DNA of 64,000 nt. Origin: Bryobacterales bacterium. GTDB lineage: Bacteria; Acidobacteriota; Terriglobia; Bryobacterales; Bryobacteraceae. A program made the position numbers and the translations under genes. This document shows positions 8,267 to 16,482 of this stretch, piece by piece (positions within the stretch are counted from its first letter, which is position 1; the number at the start of each line of letters is the position of its first letter). The notes beneath the pieces were generated by a model. The model was not told the origin of the DNA, did no database searches, and saw only the letters and a list, made by a program, of their open reading frames with translations. The stretch spans positions 1-64,000 of the forward strand of contig JADJOP010000003.1 in assembly GCA_016713735.1 (NCBI GenBank), written 5' to 3'.

Positions 8267-9163
8267 TTAGGACTCTTCTTCCTCCTCCGCCACCGCCTCC
8301 TTGCCCTTCTCGTCTTCGGCGTAGTAGTAGGAGTGATAGTAGGTGTACTTCGAGTACAGCTCGCCGCGCTTGGCTCCGTTGGCCACCACGCCCAGCACGT
8401 TGTTGTGGCTCATCGACTGCAACGCCCGCGTCACCGAGTCAATCGTCGTCGCCCCCAACCGCACCACCAGCAGCGTCCCGTCGCACAGCGTCGAGAGCAG
8501 GTTCGCGTCGGCGGCAAACAGCAGCGGCGGTGAATCGATCACGATCCACTTAAACAGTTGCGGCAGCCGCGTCAGCATCGTCTTCACTTCCGGCAGGTTC
8601 AACAGCTCCAGCGGGTTGGCCACCGTCTCCCCGGCCGGCATCACATACAGGTTGGTCCCCGCAATCTTGCGGATCACCTCGCTCAGCGCCGCCTTGCCCT
8701 GCAAATACTCGGTGATGCCCGGCGAACGCTCAATCTGAAACAGGTTGTGCGCAATCGGACGCCGGAAATCAAAATCGCACAGCAGCGTGTTGTTGCCTTG
8801 CAGGTGGCTCTGCACCACCGCCAGGTTCGCCGCCGTGAACGACTTACCCTCCGCCGGCGAGGCCGACGTCACCACCAGCGACCGCAGCGGCTGCAACCCC
8901 TGAATGTGGTTCAGCCGCGTCCGCAGGCTGCGAAACTCCTCCGCCGGCGCATCGGTCACCTTCGTGTGGTCGATGATGTGCGCCTCCGGATTCGGATCCC
9001 ACGGCACTTCCTTGATCTGCTCCAGCAAACCATGAAACGCCCCCGGTTCGGCCACCGCCGCTTGCGCCGGCGCCATCGACGCCAGCGCCGGTAGCGCGGC
9101 CGATGCCGCCGGCGGCGTCCCTAGCGATTCGGCCCGCCGCAACGCATCGTGTACTCGGCTCAT
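8267..9163 (-). CDS. Bacterial tyrosine kinase / exopolysaccharide synthesis ATPase (CpsD/CapB, Wzc cytoplasmic domain)
   Basis: 298 residues. Start ATG at 9163 has GGAGGAG seven to nine bases upstream, whereas the longer upstream reading is not protein-like. Walker A is SPAEGKSFTAANLA (residues 102-115), Walker A' LLCDFDFRRP (127-136) and Walker B WIVIDSPP (206-213). The C-terminus holds a tyrosine cluster (seven Tyr within residues 270-281) followed by an acidic tail, the autophosphorylation site of BY-kinases. It is encoded separately from its membrane activator, as in Gram-positive CapA/CapB, although the upstream gene is a Wzz-type protein. It would control chain length and export of polysaccharide by cyclic phosphorylation. 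Third gene of the operon 11695 to 8267. Confidence 0.9.
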   Translation of the reverse strand: MSRVHDALRRAESLGTPPAASAALPALASMAPAQAAVAEPGAFHGLLEQIKEVPWDPNPEAHIIDHTKVTDAPAEEFRSLRTRLNHIQGLQPLRSLVVTSASPAEGKSFTAANLAVVQSHLQGNNTLLCDFDFRRPIAHNLFQIERSPGITEYLQGKAALSEVIRKIAGTNLYVMPAGETVANPLELLNLPEVKTMLTRLPQLFKWIVIDSPPLLFAADANLLSTLCDGTLLVVRLGATTIDSVTRALQSMSHNNVLGVVANGAKRGELYSKYTYYHSYYYAEDEKGKEAVAEEEEES

Positions 9164-9225
9164 TGAGATCTCCTCCAGCTGTGCTTTCTCGTCATATCGT
9201 CGACTGAGGCTCGGAACTGTTGGGT

Positions 9226-10928
9226 CTAGAGCCGGACACTGTAGTAGTAGTAAACGGAAAACCCGATCATGACCAGCGACAGGATGATCCCCGTCGACCA
9301 GCCAATCCACGCAATCCGCCGCCGCCGCCGGATAATCAGGTCGTTCTCCAACAAGGGAAAACTCCCCAACACGGCAAACTGCGTATAGGTGCGCACATCC
9401 TTGAGCGTCTTCAACGAGCTGTCCTTGGCCTCCCGGAACGCAACCACCCCAAACCCAGCAGCAGCCCCAGCGCCGCGCCGGCAATGATGATCACCGGACG
9501 GTTCGGCTTGGTCGGCGTCTCCGGCAGCGAAGGCAGGTCGAGCACTTCCAGCGTCTCACCCTGCTTGCGGTTTTCCAGGTCCGTCGCAATCGCTGAGTTG
9601 TTCAGCTTCTTGGTGAAGTCGTCGTATTTCGACTTCGCCGTCTCCCGGTCGCGCAGCAACAGCTCGTAGCTCTGCGCCCCCGACGGCCCCGCTTCAATCC
9701 GCGCCTGCACCGCCCGCTGCTTCTGCTCGGTCTCGGCGATTTCCCGCAGGTAGCGCTCGGCCTCCATCTCGCGCGCCCTGATCTGGCCGCGCAGCCGTTC
9801 CACATCGGCTTCCATATCCACCATCTCGCGCGACTTCGCCGGCGCCGCCGCCTGCCGCGGCCTCGAATCGCCCGCCGTGCTCCCCGTCGATGGCGGCAGC
9901 GCCAGCGTCGTGTTGATGTAGCTGTCGCGCTCGCGCTTGGCGGCCGCAATCCGTTGCCGCAGCCGCGGCACGTCCGGATAGGTCTCTTTATACACGTCCA
10001 ACATCTGCTGCAGCGCCGCTTCCATCTGCCCGATGGTCGTGTTCATCCGCTGCAGCGTCGGGTCGGCCGCGGCCTGCGGCGAAGCGGCCACGCCCGCCGC
10101 CGTCATCGGCGCCACCGTCTTCGGCAGGTTCGTCATGCGCTCCCGCAACGCCCGCAGTTCGCCTTCCAGAATGAGCCGGTCCTGATTCGCCCGCGCCATC
10201 GAGGTGTTCAGCGAGTTGATCCGCTGGTCCAGCGCCGTGATGTGGCCCAGGTTCATATCCATTTGTTCCGGCAGCCGGCCGATATTGGCGCTGCGGAACG
10301 CCGTGATGCGCTGCTCCACCGCTTCCAACTCGCGCTTGGCGTCCTCGTGCTGCTCCCGCAGGAACTGCGTCGTCATCTGCGACTGCTGCGAGCGCTCGCG
10401 GATGTTCTCATCGATGAACCGCGTCATCAAATCGCGCGCCACCTTCTGCGCCACATACCGGTTGTCGTAGGAAAACGAAATCTGAAACGCGCTCGAGGCG
10501 TCACGCCCCCCCAGGTTGCGGATGCCGCCTATCTGAATGTCCTTGCGCATCGTCTCAATCACGTCCTCCATCGGATACCGCCCGCGGTCCTTCCGGTACA
10601 GGTCATAGGTCGTGATGATGTTGGTCAGCGTGTTGCGGCTCAGAATCGTCTGCGCCATCGTCCGCACACGCTCGCCCATCTGCACGTTCACGTTGGTCGG
10701 CACCAGCCGTTCCGGCACCTGCGGCGGCACCACGCGAATGGCCGCCGTCGAAACAAATGTGTTCGGCCAGAAATAGGCGGCCACCGTCGCAATCGTCAGG
10801 CCCGCCAGCAGCGGACCCACAATCCACTGCCAGTTGCGCCGCACAATATTCAAATAGTCTTCAACGTCGTACACACGGCGCGGGACGCTCGCCACGCCGT
10901 ATTCGCTGTTCACTGCCGTTTGTTGCAT
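9226..10928 (-). CDS. Wzz/Wzc-type polysaccharide chain-length determinant, frameshifted near the C-terminus
   Basis: Inner-membrane polysaccharide co-polymerase. Start ATG at 10928 has GAGGAA nine bases upstream. The Wzz domain begins with DVEDYLNIVRRNWQWI, and the first membrane span is VGPLLAGLTIATVAAYF. A long periplasmic segment follows with coiled-coil stretches (for example ERSQQSQMTTQFLREQHED and REMEAERYLREIAETEQKQ). The second span is PVIIIAGAALGLLLGLG. At 9447-9452 the reading frame breaks in a G run. The other frame continues with VVAFREAKDSSLKTLKDV and ends with an extra hydrophobic helix and FSVYYYYSVRL. One missing G restores the join, so sequencing error is likely. Sits between the Wza-like and kinase genes. 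Confidence 0.85.
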
Positions 10929-10990
10929 GAATCTGGGTTCCTCAATTTGGTTCTGGATACTGGGTTTGCGAATGCGGTACGGCGTGGGAG

Positions 10991-11695
10991 CTAGTCCACG
11001 ATGATGAAGTCCCCGTTTTGCACTTCGATGTTCTGTTCGGTCTTCTTGCCCTTGATCACTTCGGTGTAGTTGAAGAAGAGCCGTTCCTTGCCGCGCAAAA
11101 TCACAATCTTCTTCTTGTTCGCCCACTCGCCCAGCCCCCCGGCCAGCGTCAGCGCCTCCAACACCGTCGTCTTCACCACCAGCGGAAACATCCCCGTCCG
11201 GCCCACGTTGCCCGTAATGTAGTATTTCGAGCTGCGGATCGCTCTCATCTGCACGCTCACCACCGGGCTGTTCAACACCTTCCCAAATTCGCCCGTCAGC
11301 TTCTGCTGCACCTCCATCGGCGTCAGCCCGGCCACCTCCACCTCACCCACCAGGTTCAGCGTGATCTTGCCGTCCGGCCGCACCACGAAGTCCCCGCTCA
11401 GCTCCGGCTCCTTCCACACCCGCACCCCAATCACATCCTCGGCCCCAATCTTGAAGCTCTTCGGATCGGCCAGCGCCCCGGTCAGCTCCCCTCCACCCGC
11501 CTCGGGACGCATATCGCTCGGCGTCTGCTGCATCCCCACCTGAGCGTCCTTCCGCTCCTGCTTCACAGGCTCGGCCTGCTGCGCCGGCAGCAGCGAAGTC
11601 ATCGTCATTACCAGACCCAGCAGGGCGTAGGCCATGCCACGAGTGGACCCTCCCCCATTCGCCGCGCGCGATGGTTGGGGTGAAAAAACGTGCAT
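10991..11695 (-). CDS. Polysaccharide export outer-membrane protein (Wza-like)
   Basis: 234 residues from ATG 11695, which has GGAGGG seven bases upstream. Residues 21-39 (MAYALLGLVMTMTSLLPAQ) form a secretion signal, preceded by an unusually long polar N-region. An internal start at Met21 is possible. The poly-export domain begins at about 80 (FKIGAEDVIGVRVWKEPEL, then VVRPDGKITLNLVGEV). A SLBB-type beta-grasp domain follows (about 155-234, YYITGNVGRTGMFPL, ending QNGDFIIVD). There is no lipobox cysteine. First gene of the export operon with the Wzz-like and tyrosine kinase genes. Together they would form the trans-envelope export machine. Glycosyltransferases are not in this window. Confidence 0.88.
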   Translation of the reverse strand: MHVFSPQPSRAANGGGSTRGMAYALLGLVMTMTSLLPAQQAEPVKQERKDAQVGMQQTPSDMRPEAGGGELTGALADPKSFKIGAEDVIGVRVWKEPELSGDFVVRPDGKITLNLVGEVEVAGLTPMEVQQKLTGEFGKVLNSPVVSVQMRAIRSSKYYITGNVGRTGMFPLVVKTTVLEALTLAGGLGEWANKKKIVILRGKERLFFNYTEVIKGKKTEQNIEVQNGDFIIVD

Positions 11696-11920
11696 AATGC
11701 GCCCTCCGTCAAAAAAATCAGAGTCGAGCCGCCCTCCCAGCCAGGACAAGCGCCCGATATGAGCCCATTTTATATCAACTTGCGAAAACGGCCATATCCT
11801 ACAATGGTTCTGGAATCGAGTCCTACCCATCGGACCGAAGGCCGTACTAGAGTACTAGTGACGGGCCGGCAGCGAAGCCACCCTCACCCCCGAACGGCGC
11901 ATTTCGCCCCAACAGGTACC
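11696..11920. promoter_or_regulatory. Divergent promoter region between wza-like and EVE genes
   Basis: This 225-base gap separates two divergent genes, so it should hold a promoter for each. It has an AT-rich patch around 11768-11810 (TTTTATATCAA and CATATCCTACAAT), which stands out from the flanking GC-rich sequence. A repeated ACTAG pair lies at about 11847-11856. I cannot place -35/-10 boxes with confidence. Confidence 0.35.
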
Positions 11921-12331
11921 ATGAACTACTATTTAGCCAAGTCCGACCCCGAAGAGTACGCGCTAAACGACTTGGAACGGGATCAAAAAACCACCTGGGA
12001 CGGGGTCAAAAACCCTCAGGCCCTCCAAGCCATCCGCGCCATGCAGCCCGGCGACCTCGTCTTCTTCTATCATAGCGGTGGCCAGTCCTCCGTCGTCGGC
12101 CTCGCCAAAGTCGCCTCCGCCCCCCGCCCCGACCCCAAAAATGAAAAACTCGCCATCATCGACCTCGCCTTCCTCGCCCGCCTCGATCCCCCCACCACCC
12201 TCGCCGAAGTGAAGGCTGAACCCCAGTTCGCCGACTTCCTCCTCGTCCGCAACAGCCGCCTCTCCACCATGCCCGTCCCCCCCAACTTCGTCGCCTGGAT
12301 GCGCAAGCGCTACCCCAAAGCGAAGATCTGA
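11921..12331 (+). CDS. EVE-domain protein
   Basis: 136 residues covering one EVE domain, the PUA-like fold that reads modified bases and occurs in stand-alone bacterial proteins and in defence or restriction contexts. Hallmarks: MNYYLAKSDPEEYALNDLE at the start, TTWDGVKNPQA, MQPGDLVFFYHSG and VVGLAKVAS. The end is MPVPPNFVAWMRKRYP. The start at 11921 removes a non-EVE N-terminal extension. It lies next to an island of toxin-antitoxin genes, but stand-alone EVE proteins are also found in ordinary core contexts, so no defence role is claimed. Confidence 0.88.
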   Translation: MNYYLAKSDPEEYALNDLERDQKTTWDGVKNPQALQAIRAMQPGDLVFFYHSGGQSSVVGLAKVASAPRPDPKNEKLAIIDLAFLARLDPPTTLAEVKAEPQFADFLLVRNSRLSTMPVPPNFVAWMRKRYPKAKI

Positions 12332-12390
12332 CGGCGCTTCACCCCCGCGGTGCCCCCAAAGGCTCCCGCATCTACGAAACCGACTACAGC

Positions 12391-12441
12391 AAACGCGGTC
12401 CAGCGGCTCCGGCTCAGCGTCCCCCGCCTTGGCCATCACGG
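12391..12441. repeat. Duplicated 3' end of the antitoxin gene, copy 1
   Basis: These 51 bases match 13408-13458 with a single A/G difference (in CTCAGCG versus CTCGGCG) and diverge on both sides. The second copy is the last part of the antitoxin gene on the minus strand. The UPF0175/DUF3368 module lies exactly between the copies, which suggests that the module was inserted together with, or caused, a partial duplication. Confidence 0.8.
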
Positions 12442-12532
12442 CGAGAACCCACCGACGTCTGCCTTGAGCCGCGCACCTGGCTCCGACGGTTCAACCCCGG
12501 CTGTAGAATAGAACTGCTGGGAGCAGAACCTC

Positions 12533-12829
12533 ATGAAACTGGAAATCGATCTCGACATTCCGGAAGAACTCCTCGACGAACTCACGCGCAAGGCCATTCG
12601 TCAGGATGCCGTTCTGCGCCTGTTCGAATCACGCAAGATCGAGGGCGGCCACGCCGCCCGGCTGCTCCAGCTCACGCGTGCCGCATTCGCCCAACTTGCC
12701 CAACAACGCGGCATCCCGCTACACGACTACACATTCAACGACTGGCAAAACGACACCGCTACCATCGACAGCGCATGGCCTGAGATTGAGCGCAACTTGA
12801 GAGCGCCCGGTGCCCGCCGTCTCGAATAG
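12533..12829 (+). CDS. UPF0175-family antitoxin
   Basis: 98 residues. The order is an N-terminal strand MKLEIDLDIPEELLDEL, a helix (AIRQDAVLRLFESRKIEGGHAARLL), then LTRAAFAQLAQQRGIPLHDY, the typical UPF0175 pattern of a degenerate helix-turn-helix followed by a short toxin-binding tail. GGGAG at about 12520 serves as ribosome binding site. It overlaps the toxin reading frame by 20 bases, as is usual for this pair. Predicted to neutralise the DUF3368 partner and to repress its own promoter. Confidence 0.85.
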   Translation: MKLEIDLDIPEELLDELTRKAIRQDAVLRLFESRKIEGGHAARLLQLTRAAFAQLAQQRGIPLHDYTFNDWQNDTATIDSAWPEIERNLRAPGARRLE

Positions 12830-13307
12830 TTCGCCGCTCATCCATCTCTCCGCCCTCGGTGACCTCGACTTGCTTCCGCGGCTGTTCGGGCACATCTCCA
12901 TCCCCGTCGCTGTATTCCGCGAAGTTGTCGAGGAAGGGAGCGGTCAGCCGGGCGCGCGCGAAGTAGAAACGGCGATAGGTGAATGGATCACCGTCCACCC
13001 GGTTCAGCGTTCATCCGCCGTCAACAGTCTCATGGATCGGACAGGGATCCACCATGGTGAGGCCGAGGCCATCGTTCTTGCCGGCGAACTGCAATCGCGC
13101 ATGTTGCTGTTGGACGATCAGGCGGCCGTCACCGCCGTCGGCGCGCTGTCACTCACCGTCATTCGCACTCCGGCCGTCTACATCGCGGCCAAACGAGCCG
13201 GCTTGACCACGAGCGTCCGGCCCAAACTGGACGGCTTGCGAAAATCTGGTTTCCGGCTTCGCGAGAGCCACTACCAGTTCATCCTGAAGAGCGCCGGCGA
13301 ATTGTAG
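12810..13307 (+). CDS. DUF3368 PIN-like toxin
   Basis: 165 residues starting at GTG 12810 inside the antitoxin gene. PIN-domain features: an early acidic strand region VSNSSPLIHLSALGDLDLLPRLFG (the first Asp of classic PIN is replaced by Asn-Ser-Ser as in DUF3368), the central GIHHGEAEAIVLAGEL with its conserved Glu, and LLLDDQAAVTAV with an Asp pair. The C-terminus KLDGLRKSGFRLRESHYQFIL is also family-typical. Predicted ribonuclease kept inactive by the UPF0175 protein. RNA target unknown. Confidence 0.85.
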   Translation: MPAVSNSSPLIHLSALGDLDLLPRLFGHISIPVAVFREVVEEGSGQPGAREVETAIGEWITVHPVQRSSAVNSLMDRTGIHHGEAEAIVLAGELQSRMLLLDDQAAVTAVGALSLTVIRTPAVYIAAKRAGLTTSVRPKLDGLRKSGFRLRESHYQFILKSAGEL

Positions 13308-13405
13308 ATCCTGTTCCTCCGCCGCCAACTTGCCCTCTACCAGGAGCGCCAAGCGAAAACGTGCCGTCAGGACGCCCACGCCCCCAAATTCGGCCCGTAT
13401 CTACA

Positions 13406-13630
13406 TCAAACGCGGTCCAGCGGCTCCGGCTCGGCGTCCCCCGCCTTGGCCATCACGGCCAGAAACCGCTCCCGGCTCCCGCGCGCGGCGCACTGGTTCA
13501 ACCGTTCCCAGGCCGCCACCTGCTCGGCAAAGGCCGACGCAAACACATCCTCGACCGTGGCATGTTCGGCCGCGGCGATCTCCGCCGCCTTCCGATACAA
13601 CTCCTCGGGCACTTTGATGTTTACCGCCAT
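13406..13630 (-). CDS. Antitoxin of PIN toxin pair (ribbon-helix-helix-like)
   Basis: 74 residues: MAVNIKVPEELYRKAAEIAA is a ribbon-helix-helix opening, followed by a helix beginning HATVEDVFASAFAEQVAAW. The tail is lysine/glutamate poor and ends EPEPLDRV. Its start overlaps the toxin stop by ten bases. The toxin gene lies upstream, the reverse of the common order. The last 51 bases of the gene (13408-13458) are duplicated at 12391-12441. Confidence 0.8.
   Translation of the reverse strand: MAVNIKVPEELYRKAAEIAAAEHATVEDVFASAFAEQVAAWERLNQCAARGSRERFLAVMAKAGDAEPEPLDRV
13408..13458. repeat. Duplicated 3' end of the antitoxin gene, copy 2 (in the intact gene)
   Basis: Second copy of the 51-base repeat, here inside the intact antitoxin gene. 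See 12391-12441 for copy 1. The pair brackets the UPF0175/DUF3368 module in direct orientation. Confidence 0.8.
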
Positions 13631-14043
13631 GGCCGGCCCTCCAACATCGCCAGAAACTCGCCCGGCGACATCACCTGAATTCCAAACTGCGCCGCCGCCA
13701 CGAAATCCCGCTTATTGAACGTGACAATCGTCGCCTGGCAACGCACAGCCACCTCCAGAATACGATCATCATCCGCATCCGGCAAGACGGGCCGCCAGCG
13801 GTAGAAGATCGGGACAAGGTTCGAGCAACCGAGCAGGTAGTCCAGGAAATCGTCCACCTCCTGCCCCGTCAAACTCACGAGTCCCCGTTTCAGAGCATCC
13901 TCGTATTCCAGGGCCAGCGCCACCGAAACGTTCGCCGTCCAAGTCCCGTCCGCAACCGTCATCAACAGTCGATGCGACGCGCCGCGCCGGGAACGCAGGG
14001 CTGCCACCAACACGTTCGTGTCGAGCACGATCTGGTGTGTCAA
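13621..14043 (-). CDS. PIN-domain toxin (COG1569-type)
   Basis: 140 residues with the full PIN acidic set: HQIVLDTNVLVAALRSRRG (first Asp and the Asn), VALALEYEDALKRG (Glu), PDADDDRILEVAVRC (Asp cluster) and TFNKRDFVAA (final Asp). This matches the 'putative toxin-antitoxin system toxin component, PIN family'. Predicted Mg-dependent ribonuclease. It precedes and overlaps its antitoxin gene. It is the third minus-strand/plus-strand TA gene set within 1.6 kb, so the stretch is an accessory island. Confidence 0.88.
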   Translation of the reverse strand: MTHQIVLDTNVLVAALRSRRGASHRLLMTVADGTWTANVSVALALEYEDALKRGLVSLTGQEVDDFLDYLLGCSNLVPIFYRWRPVLPDADDDRILEVAVRCQATIVTFNKRDFVAAAQFGIQVMSPGEFLAMLEGRPWR

Positions 14044-14067
14044 TCGAATCGCTCCAACTCATGATCA

Positions 14068-14526
14068 GTGTGCAATCCCCGCTTGTATACTCTCCAGCAA
14101 TTCCGCGAAACGCTCCGCGTCGCCCACCCCTACCGCTTAGTGCTTCACGACCACGGCTCTATGTTCTCGGCAGACCTCGATGCCGCCTTGTCCGGCTTCG
14201 GCGTGCGCGCGCTGAGAACCCCAGTCCGATGCCCAAAGGCGAACGCATTCTGCGAGAGGCTGATCGGCACGATTCGCCGGGAGTGCTTGGACTACCTCAT
14301 CCCATAGGGGGAGGGTCACCTCCGCCGCATCCTACGCGAGTGGTCAAACCATTTCAATCGCGGGCGCCCACACAGCGCGTTGGGCCCTGGCATTCCGGAA
14401 CTGCCCCAAGCCCAGGTCCCTGCCAGCGGCCACCGTCACCGCCTTCCAAACGGCCATCGCGTTACCGCGCGCCCTGTTCTCGGAGGCTTACACCATGAAT
14501 ACGGGCTGGAGAGGGATGCCGCATGA
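14068..14526 (+). pseudogene. Integrase-core (rve) transposase relic
   Basis: Reads as the C-terminal half of a DDE transposase: LVLHDHGSMFSADLDAAL holds the second catalytic Asp, followed by RCPKANAFCERLIGTIRREC with the third catalytic Glu. An in-frame TAG at 14305 interrupts it after DYLIP. The same frame then continues with HLRRILREWSNHFNRGRPHS, the usual end of IS3/IS481-like integrase cores, to a stop at 14524. The N-terminal half with the DNA-binding domain and first Asp is missing. Not active. No terminal inverted repeats were recognised. Confidence 0.8.
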
Positions 14527-14530
14527 CGTA

Positions 14531-14580
14531 GCGAATTGAGTTACTGCGCACCACAGCGAATTGATCTATTGCGCACGACA
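14531..14580. repeat. Imperfect 25-base tandem repeat
   Basis: Two adjacent 25-base units both begin GCGAATTGA and contain TGCGCAC, with five or six mismatches between them. They lie just after the transposase relic, so they may be the remains of element ends or binding sites. No function is shown. Confidence 0.45.
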
Positions 14581-14603
14581 AGGATTGGACTTACCGTCCG
14601 CCA

Positions 14604-15179
14604 TTACCTGGACCTCGAAGCACGTTTTGTGAATAGGCGACAGTCGCCTAACTGGATGACTGGATCGCGACCTGGCACATGCAATGGCGAACAGACTCCG
14701 ATGATGTCCGGCGGCAAGGCGGGCGGATCACAACGTCCTTCAACGAATCCGTCCCAATCGAACTCTGCAGTTGATCCCTCGTCATCACAAACGAGCAGCA
14801 ACACGCCATGCTGCGCCGACCGCTCCTTGAAGTAGTCGACGGCCCAGTTCGCCATCGCACTCCGCTCGCTAGCCGAAAGCCCATCGAGGTCGTACCGATG
14901 AACTAAAGCGCCCCCGACAAGTTTGTAAATGGAGCACAATATATCCGTGTCCTCCGAGAACCAGACTTGAAATGTGATCGGGGCGGATGCCTCAATGGCA
15001 GCTACGATGTCGCACTGACTGCTCTCAACTTGATCTCCATCCTCCGTGAGGCATGTGATCGCACCACTTCCCGGATTAGCGAGGGTAACGCCCATCCCTT
15101 GGAGCGTCTCGACAACACGAGAAAATTCCTTCGGGCCGAAGTGGCGCTCAGCGAAATAACAAAACCGTCCCTTCATCAT
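14604..15179 (-). CDS. Candidate immunity protein for the Rhs toxin
   Basis: 191 residues, no family recognised. The predicted protein is acidic, consistent with an immunity protein binding a basic nuclease domain. Notable blocks: GPKEFSRVVETLQGMGVTL, FQVWFSEDTDILCSIYKLVG and ERSAMANWAVDYFKERSAQH. The start ATG (15179, with a second ATG at 15176) overlaps the TGA of the upstream Rhs gene, so the pair is translationally coupled. That arrangement is the main reason for the immunity call. Base composition is lower in GC than the neighbouring housekeeping genes, consistent with transfer. Confidence 0.6.
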   Translation of the reverse strand: MMKGRFCYFAERHFGPKEFSRVVETLQGMGVTLANPGSGAITCLTEDGDQVESSQCDIVAAIEASAPITFQVWFSEDTDILCSIYKLVGGALVHRYDLDGLSASERSAMANWAVDYFKERSAQHGVLLLVCDDEGSTAEFDWDGFVEGRCDPPALPPDIIGVCSPLHVPGRDPVIQLGDCRLFTKRASRSR

Positions 15180-16288
15180 TCGAACTCGAACACGTTTTCT
15201 TCACCCAAACGCTTTCTAGCCACCTTGAGGACGGACTCAGGCGTACCCGTAGCGAAATAGGCCTGGGCTTTGACTCCGGCTTGCTCCGCAGCGGCCTTCA
15301 AGACCTTCAGGTGATGCCCGAGTTCAGCAGGCTTACGAGCCTTCGCCGGTCCGCCGACAGCGATGAACTCTCCCGCTTTGCCAATCACATCAATGTCCGT
15401 GCTGCCGAGACCCTTGACCGTGACCTTTAGCCCCTCGCCCGCCACGCTGGCCAATCGACCACCAGTGAGTGCGGCCACCGCGACTTCTCTCGCTGCGCCA
15501 ATGCGTGTGCTCTGGGGTGCCTGCGAGTCAGTAGCAATCTCGATCGCAGTCTGCGTAATCTCTTGGCCGGCTGCCGAGTTGAATAACCTGGTCCCCCAAT
15601 TGTAGGCTGCCGTCCCATAGCGGTTTGCAGCCTCTGCTCCTCGGCGGGCATAGCCTTCGATCATCCGTTGATTCGCCGGATTGGCGAGCCACATCAACAG
15701 CTTGTTACGCCCATCCGGGTCTATGAACTTCAGGGGATTGTTACCGACGTAGGCATAGCGATTCCAGTTCTGCGGATCAGCCAAGTATTCGTCAAGTTCT
15801 TCCCGATCTTTGGCCTCCTGGAGAATGCTGAACGGGTCAGGACTCGTGAACCTCCCCTGCGCTGCCGACATGTACCTAGCACCAAAGTAATCCAGCCCCG
15901 TCTCGGCATCCCGCTCCTTGCCGGTAAACCGCACCCGCGTCCCCCCCGACTGCCCGCACGGCCAATTCAACTCCTGCCCAAACGGCAAATAGTCAAAGCA
16001 CTCCCTGGCCGCCCCATCGGCCCCCGTCACCACCCGCGTCGAGCCCAACTGATCCGCCGTCAGGTAGCCGATCCCCGCCCCCGTCGAGTTCGCAGCCAGC
16101 TCCAGCGCCAGTTCGCCCATCCCGTCGTACACAAACACCGCCTCGCCCCCCACGCCCTCGCGCCTCACCCGCCGACCCTCGGCGTCGTAGTGGTACACCG
16201 TCTTGTTCGCGTAGCTCCCATCGCACGCCGTGCCCGCCGCAATCCCGTAGCAGTACACCGCCTGCCGCTCCTCGCCGTCGTACACCAT
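15176..16288 (-). CDS. Rhs-repeat protein C-terminal fragment with nuclease-like toxin domain
   Basis: 370 residues from ATG 16288, but coding similarity extends upstream in frame to about 16440 (GNRINQTGYDYDGRGNL) without a start codon, so the gene is a truncated orphan tip of a larger Rhs protein. Rhs core markers: YHYDAEGRRVRREG, YLTADQLGSTRVVT, RFTGKERDAETGLDYFGARY and the terminal YVGNNPLKFIDPDGR, after which the variable toxin begins (residue about 195). The toxin ends with DIDVIGKAGEFIAVGGPAK, an Asp...Glu-x-hydrophobic...Lys layout suggesting a PD-(D/E)xK nuclease fold, and ESVLKVARKRLGEENVFEF. That fold assignment is inference. The gene following in the operon is the likely immunity gene. 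Confidence 0.8.
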   Translation of the reverse strand: MVYDGEERQAVYCYGIAAGTACDGSYANKTVYHYDAEGRRVRREGVGGEAVFVYDGMGELALELAANSTGAGIGYLTADQLGSTRVVTGADGAARECFDYLPFGQELNWPCGQSGGTRVRFTGKERDAETGLDYFGARYMSAAQGRFTSPDPFSILQEAKDREELDEYLADPQNWNRYAYVGNNPLKFIDPDGRNKLLMWLANPANQRMIEGYARRGAEAANRYGTAAYNWGTRLFNSAAGQEITQTAIEIATDSQAPQSTRIGAAREVAVAALTGGRLASVAGEGLKVTVKGLGSTDIDVIGKAGEFIAVGGPAKARKPAELGHHLKVLKAAAEQAGVKAQAYFATGTPESVLKVARKRLGEENVFEFE

Positions 16289-16482
16289 CTTCTCCAGCGG
16301 CCCTGCCAGCGTCGGCGCCTGCTTCAGATTCCCGCGTCCATCGTAATCATAGCCCGTCTGGTTGATCCGGTTGCCCGAAGTGTAGGCCGACGGCCGGTGC
16401 GGCGAAGCGCCAATCCCCTGCTCGTCACAGCCGCAGCCCCGGCGCCGTCGGCGTCGCCCCCCAGTGGTAAAATTCCATCTTC

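Noticed and set aside
14068..14526. An active insertion sequence
   Set aside because: The transposase lacks its N-terminus, has an in-frame stop, and no terminal inverted repeats were found.
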